From contig CAJWPI010000003.1 in NCBI GenBank assembly GCA_913045055.1, positions 16,329 through 80,328 on the forward strand: DNA of 64,000 nucleotides. Direction: 5' to 3'. A program made the translations under genes and the position numbers. The DNA comes from an uncultured Gammaproteobacteria bacterium (GTDB lineage: Bacteria > Pseudomonadota > Gammaproteobacteria > Magnimaribacterales > Magnimaribacteraceae). Position 1 is the first letter of the stretch. Every line of letters starts with the position of its first letter. This document shows, one piece after another, positions 51,531-60,882 of the stretch. The notes below the pieces were generated by a model, which saw only the letters and a program-made list of their open reading frames with translations, ran no database searches and was not told the origin of the DNA.

Positions 51531-52652
51531 CTACCGATATCCAATAAGTTTCCGACCAGACCCTTCTGCTGTATAAAGAATTTGCCACAAGTGATTTGCT
51601 TTAGTTCTGAAAGATGCAGCACTTATTAAAAGCCAATAGGTCCACATTCTATAGAACCTTTCATCATATTTTTCTTTAATCAATTTATAGTTAGTAGTGA
51701 AATTTTCATACCAACACATTATGGTCTTATCATAATCGGTACCGAAATTATGCCAATCGGCAATAGAAAAGAGACCCTCACAGGCTTCAGTAATTTGTTT
51801 TGCTGAAGGCATCATGCCGTTTGGAAATATATATTTCTCAACCCACGGATCAGTAGATGTTGTGGATATATCACTCCCTATTGTGTGCAATAAAAAGGCC
51901 CCATCACTTTTTAAACATCTTCTTACTACTTCAAAAAAATTCCTATAATTTTTGTATCCTACGGCTTCAAACATCCCAATAGAATAAATAGCGTCGAACT
52001 CTTCGTTTAAGTCTCTATAATCGACCAAACGAATTTCAACGTTTAAACCTTTACATTGTTCTTGAGCGTAATCGACTTGTTCTTTAGAAATAGTTATTCC
52101 TAGAACTTTAACGCCATAATGAGAAGAGAAGTGTTTGGCTGCTCCACCCCAACCACAGCCTATATCAAGAACTTTCATTCCAGGTCTAAGATCTAATTTT
52201 TTAGCAACTAAATCTAGCTTCGCTAATTGAGATTGCTCTAGGGTCTGAACGTCATTAGACCAGTAGCCACAGGTATACGTCATAGTCTTGTCTAACATAA
52301 CAGCAAAAAGGTCATTACCTATATCATAATGTTGTTCACCCACTTGAAAAGCTCTTGAAATTGATTGAAGGTTACGTAATTTACTTTTTACGGTTGATAG
52401 AATTTTAGGGATACCGCCTATTTGTTCATTTAAGCCATCAGTAAAAATCTTCTCAAAAAATATGTCCAATCTTTGACAATCAAACCAACCCTTCATATAA
52501 CTTTCACCCAAACCAAGGCTTCCATTAAACAAAATACTCTTAAATAAATCAGAGTCATGCACTTGTATATCCCATAGCCTATCCCCATTAATTTCTATAT
52601 CAACTGATGATAAGAATTTTGAATACTTGTCTAATAAAATTTTATTTAACAT
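51531..52652 (-). CDS. cfa: Cyclopropane-fatty-acyl-phospholipid synthase
   Basis: A 373-residue enzyme with GSLGLGESYMKGWFDCQRLD, EQHYDIGNDLFAVMLDKTMTYTCGYW, the SAM-binding VLDIGCGWGGAAKHF, VGMFEHVG-like SIGMFEAVGYKNY, and WHNFGTDYDKTIMCWYENF. It methylenates unsaturated acyl chains of phospholipids at the inner membrane. I start it at the ATG at 52652, as known family members have no long hydrophobic N-terminus; an upstream ATG at 52775 would add 41 hydrophobic residues and overlap the neighbouring gene's start. It diverges from the BVMO-type gene. Confidence 0.92.
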   Translation of the reverse strand: MLNKILLDKYSKFLSSVDIEINGDRLWDIQVHDSDLFKSILFNGSLGLGESYMKGWFDCQRLDIFFEKIFTDGLNEQIGGIPKILSTVKSKLRNLQSISRAFQVGEQHYDIGNDLFAVMLDKTMTYTCGYWSNDVQTLEQSQLAKLDLVAKKLDLRPGMKVLDIGCGWGGAAKHFSSHYGVKVLGITISKEQVDYAQEQCKGLNVEIRLVDYRDLNEEFDAIYSIGMFEAVGYKNYRNFFEVVRRCLKSDGAFLLHTIGSDISTTSTDPWVEKYIFPNGMMPSAKQITEACEGLFSIADWHNFGTDYDKTIMCWYENFTTNYKLIKEKYDERFYRMWTYWLLISAASFRTKANHLWQILYTAEGSGRKLIGYR

Positions 52653-52678
52653 GATATGCTTTATTCTAATTTGAATTA

Positions 52679-52706
52679 ATTGAAAAAATAAACTAAATTT
52701 TTCAAT
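52679..52706. promoter_or_regulatory. Inverted repeat between cfa and BVMO-type gene
   Basis: ATTGAAAAA and TTTTTCAAT are perfect 9-bp arms separated by 10 nt in the 100-bp divergent spacer. A TATAAA (52730-52735) on the plus strand is a candidate -10. It may be an operator or attenuating hairpin; untested. Confidence 0.35.
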
Positions 52707-52752
52707 AAGAACTAAAAAAACCAAGAAAGTATAAAAAACTATAGTTGTAATT

Positions 52753-54654
52753 ATGGAATTTGATAAAAAACACAATCAAAGAACAGATATGTCTTTTGAT
52801 CCTGATTTCTTGGAGAATAAATACAAAACAGAAAGGGATAAAAGAATAAGAGAGGATGGCAATGATCAATACATAGAGGTAAAGGGAGAGTTTTCCTATT
52901 TTGTCGAAGACCCATATGTAGATGAAGAGATAAAAAGAGAACCAGTTGAAGATGAAGTTGAAGTTCTAATAATAGGAGGTGGTTTTGGCGGAATGTTAGC
53001 TGCTGCTAGGTTAAGAGAAGCAGGGATAGATAACTTTAGAATTATTGAAAAAGCTGGGGACTTTGGAGGAACTTGGTATTGGAACAGATATCCTGGTGCA
53101 TCTTGTGATATAGAATCATATGTCTATTTTCCTCTATTAGAAGAAACTGGTTTTATTCCCAAAAAAAAATATACAGATGCCGCAGAAACCCTTGAGTACT
53201 GTCGTATCCTTTCTAAGAAATTTAAACTCTATAAAAATGTATTTTTTCAAACTGAAGTTACTTCTACAAAATGGAATGAAGAAACAAAACAATGGACTGT
53301 TAATACGAATAAGAACGACTCAATAAAAGCTAATTATGTAGTGCATTCAAATGGACCCCTAAATAGACCGAAACTTCCAGCTATAAAAGGTATTAATAAT
53401 TTTAAAGGTCATACCTTTCATACAAGTAGATGGGATTATGAATATACTGGTGGCACGTCATATGGAAACCTAACTAACCTTAAGGGTAAAAAAGTAGCTG
53501 TTATTGGTACAGGAGCTACAGCTGTACAATGTGTACCTCATTTAGGGGAAACTGCAGAAAAGCTTTATGTTTTTCAAAGAACCCCCTCTTCTATAGATGA
53601 AAGAAATAACAAAGAAACAGACTCAGAGTGGTTAACATCCCAAAAACCTGGATGGCACAATAAAAGAAGAAATAACTTTGAATCTCTTCTCACCGGTGCA
53701 CCTGTTAAAGAAGACTTAGTGTCTGATGGTTGGACAGAAGCTTTTAGACTCCTTTTTGGTAGTTTAAGAAGTAAAGCGCCTTCTAAATTCAGAATGCTCT
53801 CTTGGGCATTAACTTCTATAACTTCACAAGAGATGTACAAACTGGGTTTTAAGCAATATATGACTAATAAAGCCATGACCCATATGGACATAAGAAATGC
53901 TATACAGATAGCTGACTATCAAAAAATGGAAATGGTAAGAGCTCGTGCTGATGAAGTGGTTCAAGATAGAGCTACAGCAGAATCTTTGAAGCCCTACTAT
54001 AACCAATTTTGTAAAAGGCCGTGTTTCCATGACGAATACCTTCAAACTTTTAATAAACCTAATGTTACCCTTGTAGACACTGATGGTAAGGGAGTAAACC
54101 AGATTTCAGAAAATGGAATTATGTTTGAAGGGAAAGAATACCAAGTTGATTGTATTATTTTTGCAACTGGGTTTGAGGTAGGAACTGATTACAGCAGAAG
54201 AGCTGGATATCAAATATATGGAGTCGATGGAATATCAATCTCAGAAAAGTGGCAAGATGGTCTTTCAACCTTCCATGGAATGCACTCAAAAGGTTTTCCT
54301 AACTGCTTCTTTTTTGGTCCAGCACAATCTGGTTTTACTGCAACTTATACTTATTCTCTTGATGAGCAAAGTGTTCATTTGGCTTATATTCTTAAATCAG
54401 CCAGAGAGCAAGGAATATCAAGAATAGAAGCTTCACAAGAAGCAGAAGATAAATGGGTTAAAACTATTATAGAAAAAGCAAGACTAACTGCTGATTTCCA
54501 AGAAAAATGTACTCCCGGTTACTACAACAATGAAGGTAAAATTAACCAAAACCCTCAAAATAATTTTTATGGAGCTGGTCCAATAGAATTCTTTGCTTTA
54601 TTGAAGAAATGGAGATCTAAGGGAAGTTTAGATGGACTAACATTAAAGTCTTAA
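52753..54654 (+). CDS. Type I Baeyer-Villiger-type flavin monooxygenase
   Basis: A 633-residue two-dinucleotide flavoprotein. GGGFGG (75-80) binds FAD, GGTWYWNRYPGASCDIESY (105-123) is the group's active-site stretch, and F217-x-G219-x3-H223-x3-W227-D228 (FKGHTFHTSRWD) is the fingerprint of Baeyer-Villiger monooxygenases; GTGATA (252-257) binds NADPH. It resembles the cyclic-ketone and phenylacetone enzymes with an extended N-terminus (FDPDFLENKYKTERDKRIREDGND). It would insert oxygen beside a carbonyl, giving an ester or lactone. Starts ATG 52753 or 52789; neither has a Shine-Dalgarno site. Substrate unknown. Confidence 0.85.
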   Translation: MEFDKKHNQRTDMSFDPDFLENKYKTERDKRIREDGNDQYIEVKGEFSYFVEDPYVDEEIKREPVEDEVEVLIIGGGFGGMLAAARLREAGIDNFRIIEKAGDFGGTWYWNRYPGASCDIESYVYFPLLEETGFIPKKKYTDAAETLEYCRILSKKFKLYKNVFFQTEVTSTKWNEETKQWTVNTNKNDSIKANYVVHSNGPLNRPKLPAIKGINNFKGHTFHTSRWDYEYTGGTSYGNLTNLKGKKVAVIGTGATAVQCVPHLGETAEKLYVFQRTPSSIDERNNKETDSEWLTSQKPGWHNKRRNNFESLLTGAPVKEDLVSDGWTEAFRLLFGSLRSKAPSKFRMLSWALTSITSQEMYKLGFKQYMTNKAMTHMDIRNAIQIADYQKMEMVRARADEVVQDRATAESLKPYYNQFCKRPCFHDEYLQTFNKPNVTLVDTDGKGVNQISENGIMFEGKEYQVDCIIFATGFEVGTDYSRRAGYQIYGVDGISISEKWQDGLSTFHGMHSKGFPNCFFFGPAQSGFTATYTYSLDEQSVHLAYILKSAREQGISRIEASQEAEDKWVKTIIEKARLTADFQEKCTPGYYNNEGKINQNPQNNFYGAGPIEFFALLKKWRSKGSLDGLTLKS

Positions 54655-54675
54655 AACTTACAATAATCTAGGCTC

Positions 54676-55170
54676 GTGAAACTTCTTAACCTTACCCGTC
54701 CTCTTAATAATGAAGAAATAAGCCAGATGCATGCAATTAATCAAGCGAATAGTCCAGACGTGGGAGATATTCCGAATGTAAATCAATTCAAGTCACTTAT
54801 AGATTTGTCAGAAACTATTTATGCGTATAAAGATAAAGGAATAATTGTAGGTTTTATTTTGTTAATGAGAGAAGGTACTGCCTATCAATCAGAAAATTAT
54901 AAATTTATTTCTTCTAAGTTTGATCAATTTCTTTATGTAGATCGTATTGCAATAGATAGTAAATACAGAAGACAAGGATTAGCAGAGAAGATATATAGTA
55001 AAGTTATTTCTGATGGAAATCTTCTAGGTCTAGATGTCCTCTGTGAAGTCAATACAAGACCGAAGAATGAGATCTCTTTATCCTTTCATAAAAAAATGAG
55101 ATTCAATGAAATTGGAACTCAAGATTTTGAAAAGAATAGTGTAGTGTATTTAAAACGGTCTACGAAATAA
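54676..55170 (+). CDS. GNAT-family N-acetyltransferase
   Basis: A 164-residue GNAT protein. The acetyl-CoA pyrophosphate loop is RRQGLA (98-103) within VDRIAIDSKYRRQGLAEKIY, with beta-4 before it; the C-terminal SFHKKMRFNEIGTQ closes the fold. The start is GTG at 54676, 21 nt after the BVMO-type gene. It may acetylate an amine, an antibiotic or a protein. It overlaps the convergent EamA gene by 11 nt. Confidence 0.8.
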   Translation: MKLLNLTRPLNNEEISQMHAINQANSPDVGDIPNVNQFKSLIDLSETIYAYKDKGIIVGFILLMREGTAYQSENYKFISSKFDQFLYVDRIAIDSKYRRQGLAEKIYSKVISDGNLLGLDVLCEVNTRPKNEISLSFHKKMRFNEIGTQDFEKNSVVYLKRSTK

Positions 55171-56056
55171 CCGGACTTTTCTCTGCAGATTCTTCATTTC
55201 TCTTAAAATTAGTTAATCCAACTCCACTAAGTATAAGTAAGCATCCCACAAGCATAGTTAAAGTTATTTTTTCTCCTAGGAATAGATAAGCCCACATCAT
55301 TCCAGTAAGAGGAACAATTAATAGAACTGTTGAAGCTCTAACTGGTCCTATCCTCCTTAACAATATAACAAATCCAATATAAGCTAAACCAGTACATAAA
55401 AAGCCTAAAAGAAAAACACTCCATAGAACTTTAGGGGGTTGATTTAGGTAAGAAGTATCTTCGATAAATGCTAAAGGAGAAAAAAGGATAGTTCCTATTA
55501 ATAAAGTCATACATGCTACATAGGTAGAATCTAAATGTTCCAATTTGTAGATATAATTGGAACAAAAAGCATAAAGAAAAGCTCCTAATATACAAAGCAA
55601 TAATGGAAAAGTAGAAAACTCTAAAGATTCAAAACCTACAAATATTAATAAGCCTGTTATCCCTACCAATATACCTACTAATTGAGTCCAGTTGAAAGCC
55701 AGTTTCAACCATACAATCGAAATAATAAAGGCAAAAAGTGGGGAAGTTCCATTCAAAACTGACATGGTGCCAGCATTTATAGATAAAGCTGAGTAAGAGA
55801 AAAGGAAGAAAGGAACTGAAGCATTAAAAATGCCTAAAAATACTAAGGGAAAAACATGATCTTTAAAATTCTTTAAATGCTTTATGCGAATAAAAATTGG
55901 TACAAGGATTAATGAGGCGATAAGCAGTCTAATAGCTACAAGTGATACTGGACCTACTGCAGGAGCAGCTATTTTGATAAATAAAAAGGACGCACCCCAC
56001 GCAGCTCCTATTCCAAAGATTAATAGCCAGTCCAATAAAGAAGATTTATTGTTCAT
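55160..56056 (-). CDS. EamA/DMT family membrane transporter
   Basis: A 298-residue permease with ten hydrophobic helices in two repeated EamA halves: FGIGAAWGASFLFIKIAAPAVGPVSLVAIRLLIA and LGFLCTGLAYIGFVILLRRIGPVRASTVLLIVPLTGMMWAYLFLGE, the latter with the usual P-x-x-x-x-x-x-x-x-LGE end. Such carriers efflux amino acids or metabolites; the substrate is not determined. It ends in a short cytosolic basic tail. Confidence 0.88.
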   Translation of the reverse strand: MNNKSSLLDWLLIFGIGAAWGASFLFIKIAAPAVGPVSLVAIRLLIASLILVPIFIRIKHLKNFKDHVFPLVFLGIFNASVPFFLFSYSALSINAGTMSVLNGTSPLFAFIISIVWLKLAFNWTQLVGILVGITGLLIFVGFESLEFSTFPLLLCILGAFLYAFCSNYIYKLEHLDSTYVACMTLLIGTILFSPLAFIEDTSYLNQPPKVLWSVFLLGFLCTGLAYIGFVILLRRIGPVRASTVLLIVPLTGMMWAYLFLGEKITLTMLVGCLLILSGVGLTNFKRNEESAEKSPVIS

Positions 56057-56092
56057 TTATTTTTATAGTGAATTATTGAGACCTTACAGAAT

Positions 56093-56875
56093 TTATGAAT
56101 TTTTCCATTCTGGGTCTCTTTTTTCTAAGAAGGCTTCAATTCCCTCTTTTGCGTCATCAGCTTTTAAATTCTTTATCATTCTTTCTGAAGCATATTCATA
56201 TGCCTGATCAATGCTCATGTTAAGTTGTTCATAAAAGGTTTCCTTTCCAAGTTTTAGAACATAAGAGGATTTGTTGCTAATATTTTTTGCTACCTCCATA
56301 ACCTGTTTATGTAAATCCTTAGAATTAAAAACATCATTAATTAAACCAAATCTCTTTGCATCGATAGCACTAATTAGATCTCCTAATAAAAGCATTTCCA
56401 TTGAATGCTTTCTTGATATAGTCCTAGATACAGGGACCAATGGTGTGTGGCAAAACAACCCTATATTTACTCCTGGAGTAGCGAATTTAGTCTCATTATC
56501 TGAATAGGCTAAGTCGCAAGCAGCTACTAACTGACATCCAGCCGCTGTTGCAACTCCATGCACTTCTGCTATAACTGGTTTGCTTAGTTGGGGTAAAGCA
56601 GCCATCACTTTTTTAGAAGTGTCCATTAAACTTTGGTAAAAAGATTCATCTTGATTAGATTGTATTTCTTTTAGATTATGTCCAGCACTAAAACCTCTCC
56701 CTAAACCCCTTATCACAATAACTTTAACTGATTTGTCTTGGTTGACCTCATCTAATGCAACAAAAAGCTCATTTAATAACTCTTCTGAAAGAGCATTAAA
56801 AGAACTATCATCATTTAAGTTTACTATTGAAATATTTTCTTCTTGTGTTTTAAGAATAAATTTTTTGTTCTTCAT
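56093..56875 (-). CDS. Enoyl-CoA hydratase/isomerase family protein
   Basis: A 260-residue crotonase with oxyanion-hole segments RGLGRGFSAGHNL (about 58-70) and VHGVATAAGCQLVAACDLAY. AAGCQLVAACD has Gln where the first catalytic Glu is normally found, so dehydration may not be its reaction; related members act as isomerases or hydrolases. Its ATG overlaps the stop of the acyl-CoA ligase gene by 4 nt, so it should act on the same acyl-CoA. Ends near DPEWKN, typical of ECHDC3-like proteins. Confidence 0.82.
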   Translation of the reverse strand: MKNKKFILKTQEENISIVNLNDDSSFNALSEELLNELFVALDEVNQDKSVKVIVIRGLGRGFSAGHNLKEIQSNQDESFYQSLMDTSKKVMAALPQLSKPVIAEVHGVATAAGCQLVAACDLAYSDNETKFATPGVNIGLFCHTPLVPVSRTISRKHSMEMLLLGDLISAIDAKRFGLINDVFNSKDLHKQVMEVAKNISNKSSYVLKLGKETFYEQLNMSIDQAYEYASERMIKNLKADDAKEGIEAFLEKRDPEWKNS

Positions 56876-58443
56876 CCAGATACCTGTCGTTCTTTACCTT
56901 CCCAGTAAGGATCTCTAAGCTCCCTTCTTAATATCTTCCCTGAGGGGTTTCTGGGGAGTTCAGAAACAAAATCTATTGTTCTAGGGCATTTATATGCAGC
57001 AATTTGGGTTCGGGCATAAGAAATAATTTCTGACTCCTCTAGATCTGCCCCTTCTGAGAGTACTACAAATCCCTTAACTGCTTCTCCCCATTTATCATCA
57101 GGTATACCAACCACAGCTGCATCTACAATCTCCCTGTGACTCATTAGTGCATTTTCTACTTCAGCTGGATAAATATTTTCTGCTCCAGATACAATCATGT
57201 CTTTAACCCTGTCATGTATGAAAAGAAAACCTTCTTCATCAAAAAAACCTGCATCTCCAGAATAAAACCAATCATCTACTACAGACTCATTCGTTGCTTC
57301 GGGTCTATTCCAATACCCTTTCATATTATTTCCAGATTTTATGATAATTTCTCCAACTTTACCTGTAGGAAGATTCTCTCCCTTTTTGTCTACCACCTTA
57401 ATTTCAGCTCCATATCCTGGCTTGCCACAAGATCTTAATTTTCCTTTAGAGGGGTCATGATCTTCAGGAGATAAAAAAGTTACTGCTCCATTAGTTTCAG
57501 TTAGGCCATAAACCTGCCAAAACTCACAATCCATAATTTTAATAGCCTTCTCAAGGGTGTCTTGAGCTATTGGTGAAGCTCCATAAACAACGGTCTTTAA
57601 AGAAGACCAGTCAGTTTTTTCTACTTCAGGATGTTGTATTAAAAAAAGAATTACAGCAGGCACAAAAAGAGTGTTTTCAATTTTTTCTTTTTCTATCAAT
57701 TCTAAAATTAAAGTAGGATCTACTTCAGGAATAATTATGCTCTTACACCCAAAAACATAACCAGCTAACCCCATATTTGTACCTGCAACATGAAACACTG
57801 GCATGCAAACTAAATTAACAGCTTTTTCTTGAAAAGATTCACGATAATAGCCATGAGTAGCCATAATATTTGCATTTGAAAAGTTTGCATTGGTTAACTG
57901 GACACCTTTTGGGTGTCCTGTAGTTCCAGATGTGTAGAGCTGAATAACATCATCATCTGGTAATGTTTTCATAAGAGGGTCTTTGTCTTCTTGAGAATCT
58001 CTCCAGCTTTCGAAGTTTTCCCATTCATTGTGATTATCCCCTACTGCTATTATTTTTTTTATATGTGGTAGCTCACTTTTAATCTGTTCTATCAGTCCAA
58101 AGAATTCAGACCCTACAAATAAAACTTCACTTTTGGAATCGTTAAGTATAAAAGAGACTTCTGGAGGGGCTAGCCGCCAATTTACTCCTACAGCTACTGT
58201 CCTAGATTTGAGAGTTCCATATAAAAATTCAAAAAAGTAATCTGAATTTTTAGCTAAGAAAGCAACTCGTGTATCAGGATCACAATCTAATGCTATTAAT
58301 CCTTGGGCAATCTTATTGGCATATGAATCAAATTGCTTATAAGAAGTCTCTCTATCACCAAATTTATGTGCTATTGAGTCGGGGTCCTTATTAACCCTCC
58401 ACCTAAGAATATCTGCTAAAGTTTTTTCAAAGGGTATTTGCAT
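56872..58443 (-). CDS. Acyl-CoA synthetase (AMP-binding, fatty-acid type)
   Basis: A 523-residue adenylating ligase. The P-loop is LYTSGTTGHPKGVQLTN, followed by GLTETNGAVTFLSPED, WFYSGDAGFFDEEGFLFIHDR, MIVSGAENIYPAEVENAL, and ELPRNPSGKILRRELR, which holds the catalytic Lys. It activates a fatty or aromatic acid to its CoA ester with ATP. It is transcribed with the crotonase gene (ATGA overlap), and is preceded by a separate thioredoxin-like gene 29 nt away. The acid is unknown. Confidence 0.9.
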   Translation of the reverse strand: MQIPFEKTLADILRWRVNKDPDSIAHKFGDRETSYKQFDSYANKIAQGLIALDCDPDTRVAFLAKNSDYFFEFLYGTLKSRTVAVGVNWRLAPPEVSFILNDSKSEVLFVGSEFFGLIEQIKSELPHIKKIIAVGDNHNEWENFESWRDSQEDKDPLMKTLPDDDVIQLYTSGTTGHPKGVQLTNANFSNANIMATHGYYRESFQEKAVNLVCMPVFHVAGTNMGLAGYVFGCKSIIIPEVDPTLILELIEKEKIENTLFVPAVILFLIQHPEVEKTDWSSLKTVVYGASPIAQDTLEKAIKIMDCEFWQVYGLTETNGAVTFLSPEDHDPSKGKLRSCGKPGYGAEIKVVDKKGENLPTGKVGEIIIKSGNNMKGYWNRPEATNESVVDDWFYSGDAGFFDEEGFLFIHDRVKDMIVSGAENIYPAEVENALMSHREIVDAAVVGIPDDKWGEAVKGFVVLSEGADLEESEIISYARTQIAAYKCPRTIDFVSELPRNPSGKILRRELRDPYWEGKERQVSG

Positions 58444-58472
58444 AAACTCTCCTTAATTAATTGAGCCTTATT

Positions 58473-59054
58473 TTAAATCAAGTCGCAAGCTTCTGCAGGC
58501 ATCCAATGAGCTGGCTTACCATCCCACTTAATATTACATCCGATAGGGTTAGTGATGGGTATAGAGACATTCTTACCAGAAATAGCAGCTTCAATTGCTA
58601 CCTCAAGGTCATTTGTCTTCCTCTCATTAGTATTTCTTGGATTATCAGTTGCTCTTCCTGTATAAATCAGTTTCCAATTATTATCAAATAAATAGAAATG
58701 AGGCGTTTTTAGAGCTCCATAATCCCTAGCAACTTGTTGACTTACGTCATATAAGTACAACCAAGGAAAATTATATTCTTCCATTCTTTTTACCATGTGT
58801 TCATAGGAATCTTCTTCATAAGTATTTTTACTATTAGAATTGATAGCTACAAAGTTTACATCTCGTGCATATTTGTTAGCCACTTCTCTTGTTAATTCAT
58901 CTGATCCAGTGACATAAGGACAGTGATTACAACTAAAGAAAATTACAGTAAAACTCTTCAACTTTAAGTCATTTAGACTATAAGTTATTCCATCAGTGCC
59001 CAAGAGATCTTCAAGGATTGGTGCATGATCACCAGGCATGATTGTGTACGACAT
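58473..59054 (-). CDS. Thioredoxin-fold (AhpC/TSA-like) protein
   Basis: A 193-residue cytosolic protein with a redox motif C42-x2-C45 (FFSCNHCPYVTGSDE), followed by the usual NSNSKNTYEEDSYEHM, YDVSQQVARDYGALKTPHFYLFD (cis-Pro after T) and LIYTGRATDNP. It belongs to the 'thioredoxin family protein' group with CNHCPY seen across marine bacteria. It could reduce disulfides or peroxides. The start ATG lies at 59054. It faces the quinoprotein gene across a 223-bp spacer. Confidence 0.85.
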   Translation of the reverse strand: MSYTIMPGDHAPILEDLLGTDGITYSLNDLKLKSFTVIFFSCNHCPYVTGSDELTREVANKYARDVNFVAINSNSKNTYEEDSYEHMVKRMEEYNFPWLYLYDVSQQVARDYGALKTPHFYLFDNNWKLIYTGRATDNPRNTNERKTNDLEVAIEAAISGKNVSIPITNPIGCNIKWDGKPAHWMPAEACDLI

Positions 59055-59128
59055 AGTCTCTCCAAAAATTATTTAATAAAACTCCTTGCCCGAAACATCT
59101 TAACAAGGTGTCTAGGTTAACTTCAATC

Positions 59129-59146
59129 TAAGAAAATATTTTCTTA
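59129..59146. promoter_or_regulatory. 18-bp perfect palindrome in the divergent spacer
   Basis: TAAGAAAATATTTTCTTA at 59129-59146 is a perfect 18-bp palindrome between the thioredoxin-like and quinoprotein genes. The rest of this 223-bp spacer holds only the -10 box at 59263 and no small ORF that I would support. Confidence 0.4.
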
Positions 59147-59262
59147 TCGATAACTACTTACATGAGATTAATGTATATTAATTTCTTTCTTGATACTGGT
59201 GTATTGTTTAAATGATTGTTTTTTTATTTACAGTTTCCTTAATACTCTCTGAGACTTGAAGA

Positions 59263-59268
59263 TATAAT
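59263..59268 (+). promoter_or_regulatory. -10 box nine nucleotides before the quinoprotein ATG
   Basis: TATAAT at 59263-59268 lies so close to the ATG at 59278 that the transcript would carry almost no leader. No Shine-Dalgarno site is present, and the -35 is not clear. Confidence 0.45.
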
Positions 59269-59277
59269 CTTTAAACG

Positions 59278-60861
59278 ATGAGAAAAAGTTTGGTCTTTCT
59301 TCTACTTGGAATTGTAATTACATTTTCTTTAGGAGTTTACTTTGAAAAGGAAAAACCTTTTCCTTACATGGTTATTAACAATCATGTGGTGGATACATAT
59401 AGAAGTTTTCAACCAAAAAATATTGAAGCAAAGGAATCATTGTCTGGAAATCAAACTCTTTCTGCCTACCTAAAAAAGACTGGTTTAATAGATTCTTATT
59501 CGGTCCCGATTGAAATAAGTCAATATCACCTAGGAGGTCTTTTTAGAACCCCCTTAGTCTATAAAGGAGGTATGTGCATTAGTGATCAAATCTTATTTCT
59601 TACTGCTGGCTCAGGGGAGACTCTCTTAATAAATATCAATTCTCAAAAAATTATTAAAATATTTGATCTAATAAATGTCATAGGGATTAATAACAATGAC
59701 TTGATATCTATTCATGACTTGGAATGTGAGTTTGATAAAAAAGAAAACAAATATAATTTATTTCTTTCTCTAGAGAAGACTGAATTTCAGGAAGAACTTC
59801 AAAAATACACAACGCAGGTTTATGCCTTTAGTTTAGATTCTAATCTCAGAAAAATTTCTTTATTAGGTCAAGTGTGGAAATCTGATTTAGGAAATCTAAA
59901 TACAGCAGGAAGACTGTTGCTAAAGGAAAAAAATAACCTTCTTATCTCTTTTCAAGACAGAGTTGGGATTTCGAATGAAAAAGAAGATTTTGTAGCCCAA
60001 GACCCAAAACTGATTGATGGAAAAATTATTTCAATTAATCTAAAAGAAAGAAAATCCAATATCTTTTCATTAGGTCATAGAACCATACAAGGTCTACATC
60101 TTGGTACAGATGGAACTATTTATTCTACTGAACATGGCGAAAGAGGTGGGGATGAACTCAATATCATACAAGAAAACAAAAATTACGGTTGGCCAGTAGT
60201 TTCTGATAGCTTAGGTTATGATACCTATGAAAGTAGTTTAAAAACAAATCTTAACTATCAAGGGTTTGTTGAACCGGTTTACTTTTGGTCCCCTTCAATA
60301 GGTATCTCTAATTTAATTGAAATAAGGAATTTTGATGAATCATGGAAAGGTAACATCATGGTTTCTAGTCTCAAAACTATGTCCTTATATAGAGTGCAGA
60401 TAGAGAAAACAAATGTTAAATCCGTTGAGCTTATTAAAGTTGGTAAAAGAATTAGAGATCTTCAAGAAGATTCAGAGGGAAATATTTTTCTGTGGACAGA
60501 TTCTCAACATTTGATTCTTATTAAAAAGGCTAAAGATAAATTAACAAGAGCAGTATTTGATTATTACGACCCCATCCTTAGAGAATGCATGGAATGCCAT
60601 CACTTAGGAGATACTTTCCCGACAGATACAGCACCTTCTTTAAGCAACCTTTTCTCGAGGGAGATTGCCTCTGATAATTTTGAATATAGTAGTGCTTTGG
60701 GACAATTACCGGGTTTTTGGAACGAAGAAAAACTTCTAGGTTACCTTAAGTCACCTCAAACTGTTGCTCCTGGAACTTTAATGTACTCTCAAGTCCAAGA
60801 TAATAAAAAATTATTCTTGATAGTAAAGAAACTCAAAGAAATACAAGAATCAGGTCAATAA
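59278..60861 (+). CDS. Exported PQQ-sugar-dehydrogenase-like protein with C-terminal heme c
   Basis: A 527-residue protein with an N-terminal anchor or signal (SLVFLLLGIVITFSLGVYF). The body has the glucose/sorbosone dehydrogenase pattern, especially HRTIQGLHLGTDGTIYSTEHGERGGDELNIIQENKNYGWP, where His and the E-H-G/D-E-L-N segment contact PQQ and Ca. A heme c site, C437-x2-C440-H441 (ECMECHHLGD), with a distal Met candidate in GTLMYSQ, adds a cytochrome module. It would oxidise an aldose or alcohol in the periplasm and pass electrons onward. PQQ synthesis genes are not in the window. Monocistronic as far as can be seen. Confidence 0.78.
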   Translation: MRKSLVFLLLGIVITFSLGVYFEKEKPFPYMVINNHVVDTYRSFQPKNIEAKESLSGNQTLSAYLKKTGLIDSYSVPIEISQYHLGGLFRTPLVYKGGMCISDQILFLTAGSGETLLININSQKIIKIFDLINVIGINNNDLISIHDLECEFDKKENKYNLFLSLEKTEFQEELQKYTTQVYAFSLDSNLRKISLLGQVWKSDLGNLNTAGRLLLKEKNNLLISFQDRVGISNEKEDFVAQDPKLIDGKIISINLKERKSNIFSLGHRTIQGLHLGTDGTIYSTEHGERGGDELNIIQENKNYGWPVVSDSLGYDTYESSLKTNLNYQGFVEPVYFWSPSIGISNLIEIRNFDESWKGNIMVSSLKTMSLYRVQIEKTNVKSVELIKVGKRIRDLQEDSEGNIFLWTDSQHLILIKKAKDKLTRAVFDYYDPILRECMECHHLGDTFPTDTAPSLSNLFSREIASDNFEYSSALGQLPGFWNEEKLLGYLKSPQTVAPGTLMYSQVQDNKKLFLIVKKLKEIQESGQ

Positions 60862-60882
60862 AACCCGCCAACATTTTTTTAG

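Noticed and set aside
51531..52775. N-terminally extended CFA synthase with a 41-residue hydrophobic leader
   Set aside because: The extension overlaps the divergent gene's start and the promoter region, and CFA synthases are soluble from the N-terminus.
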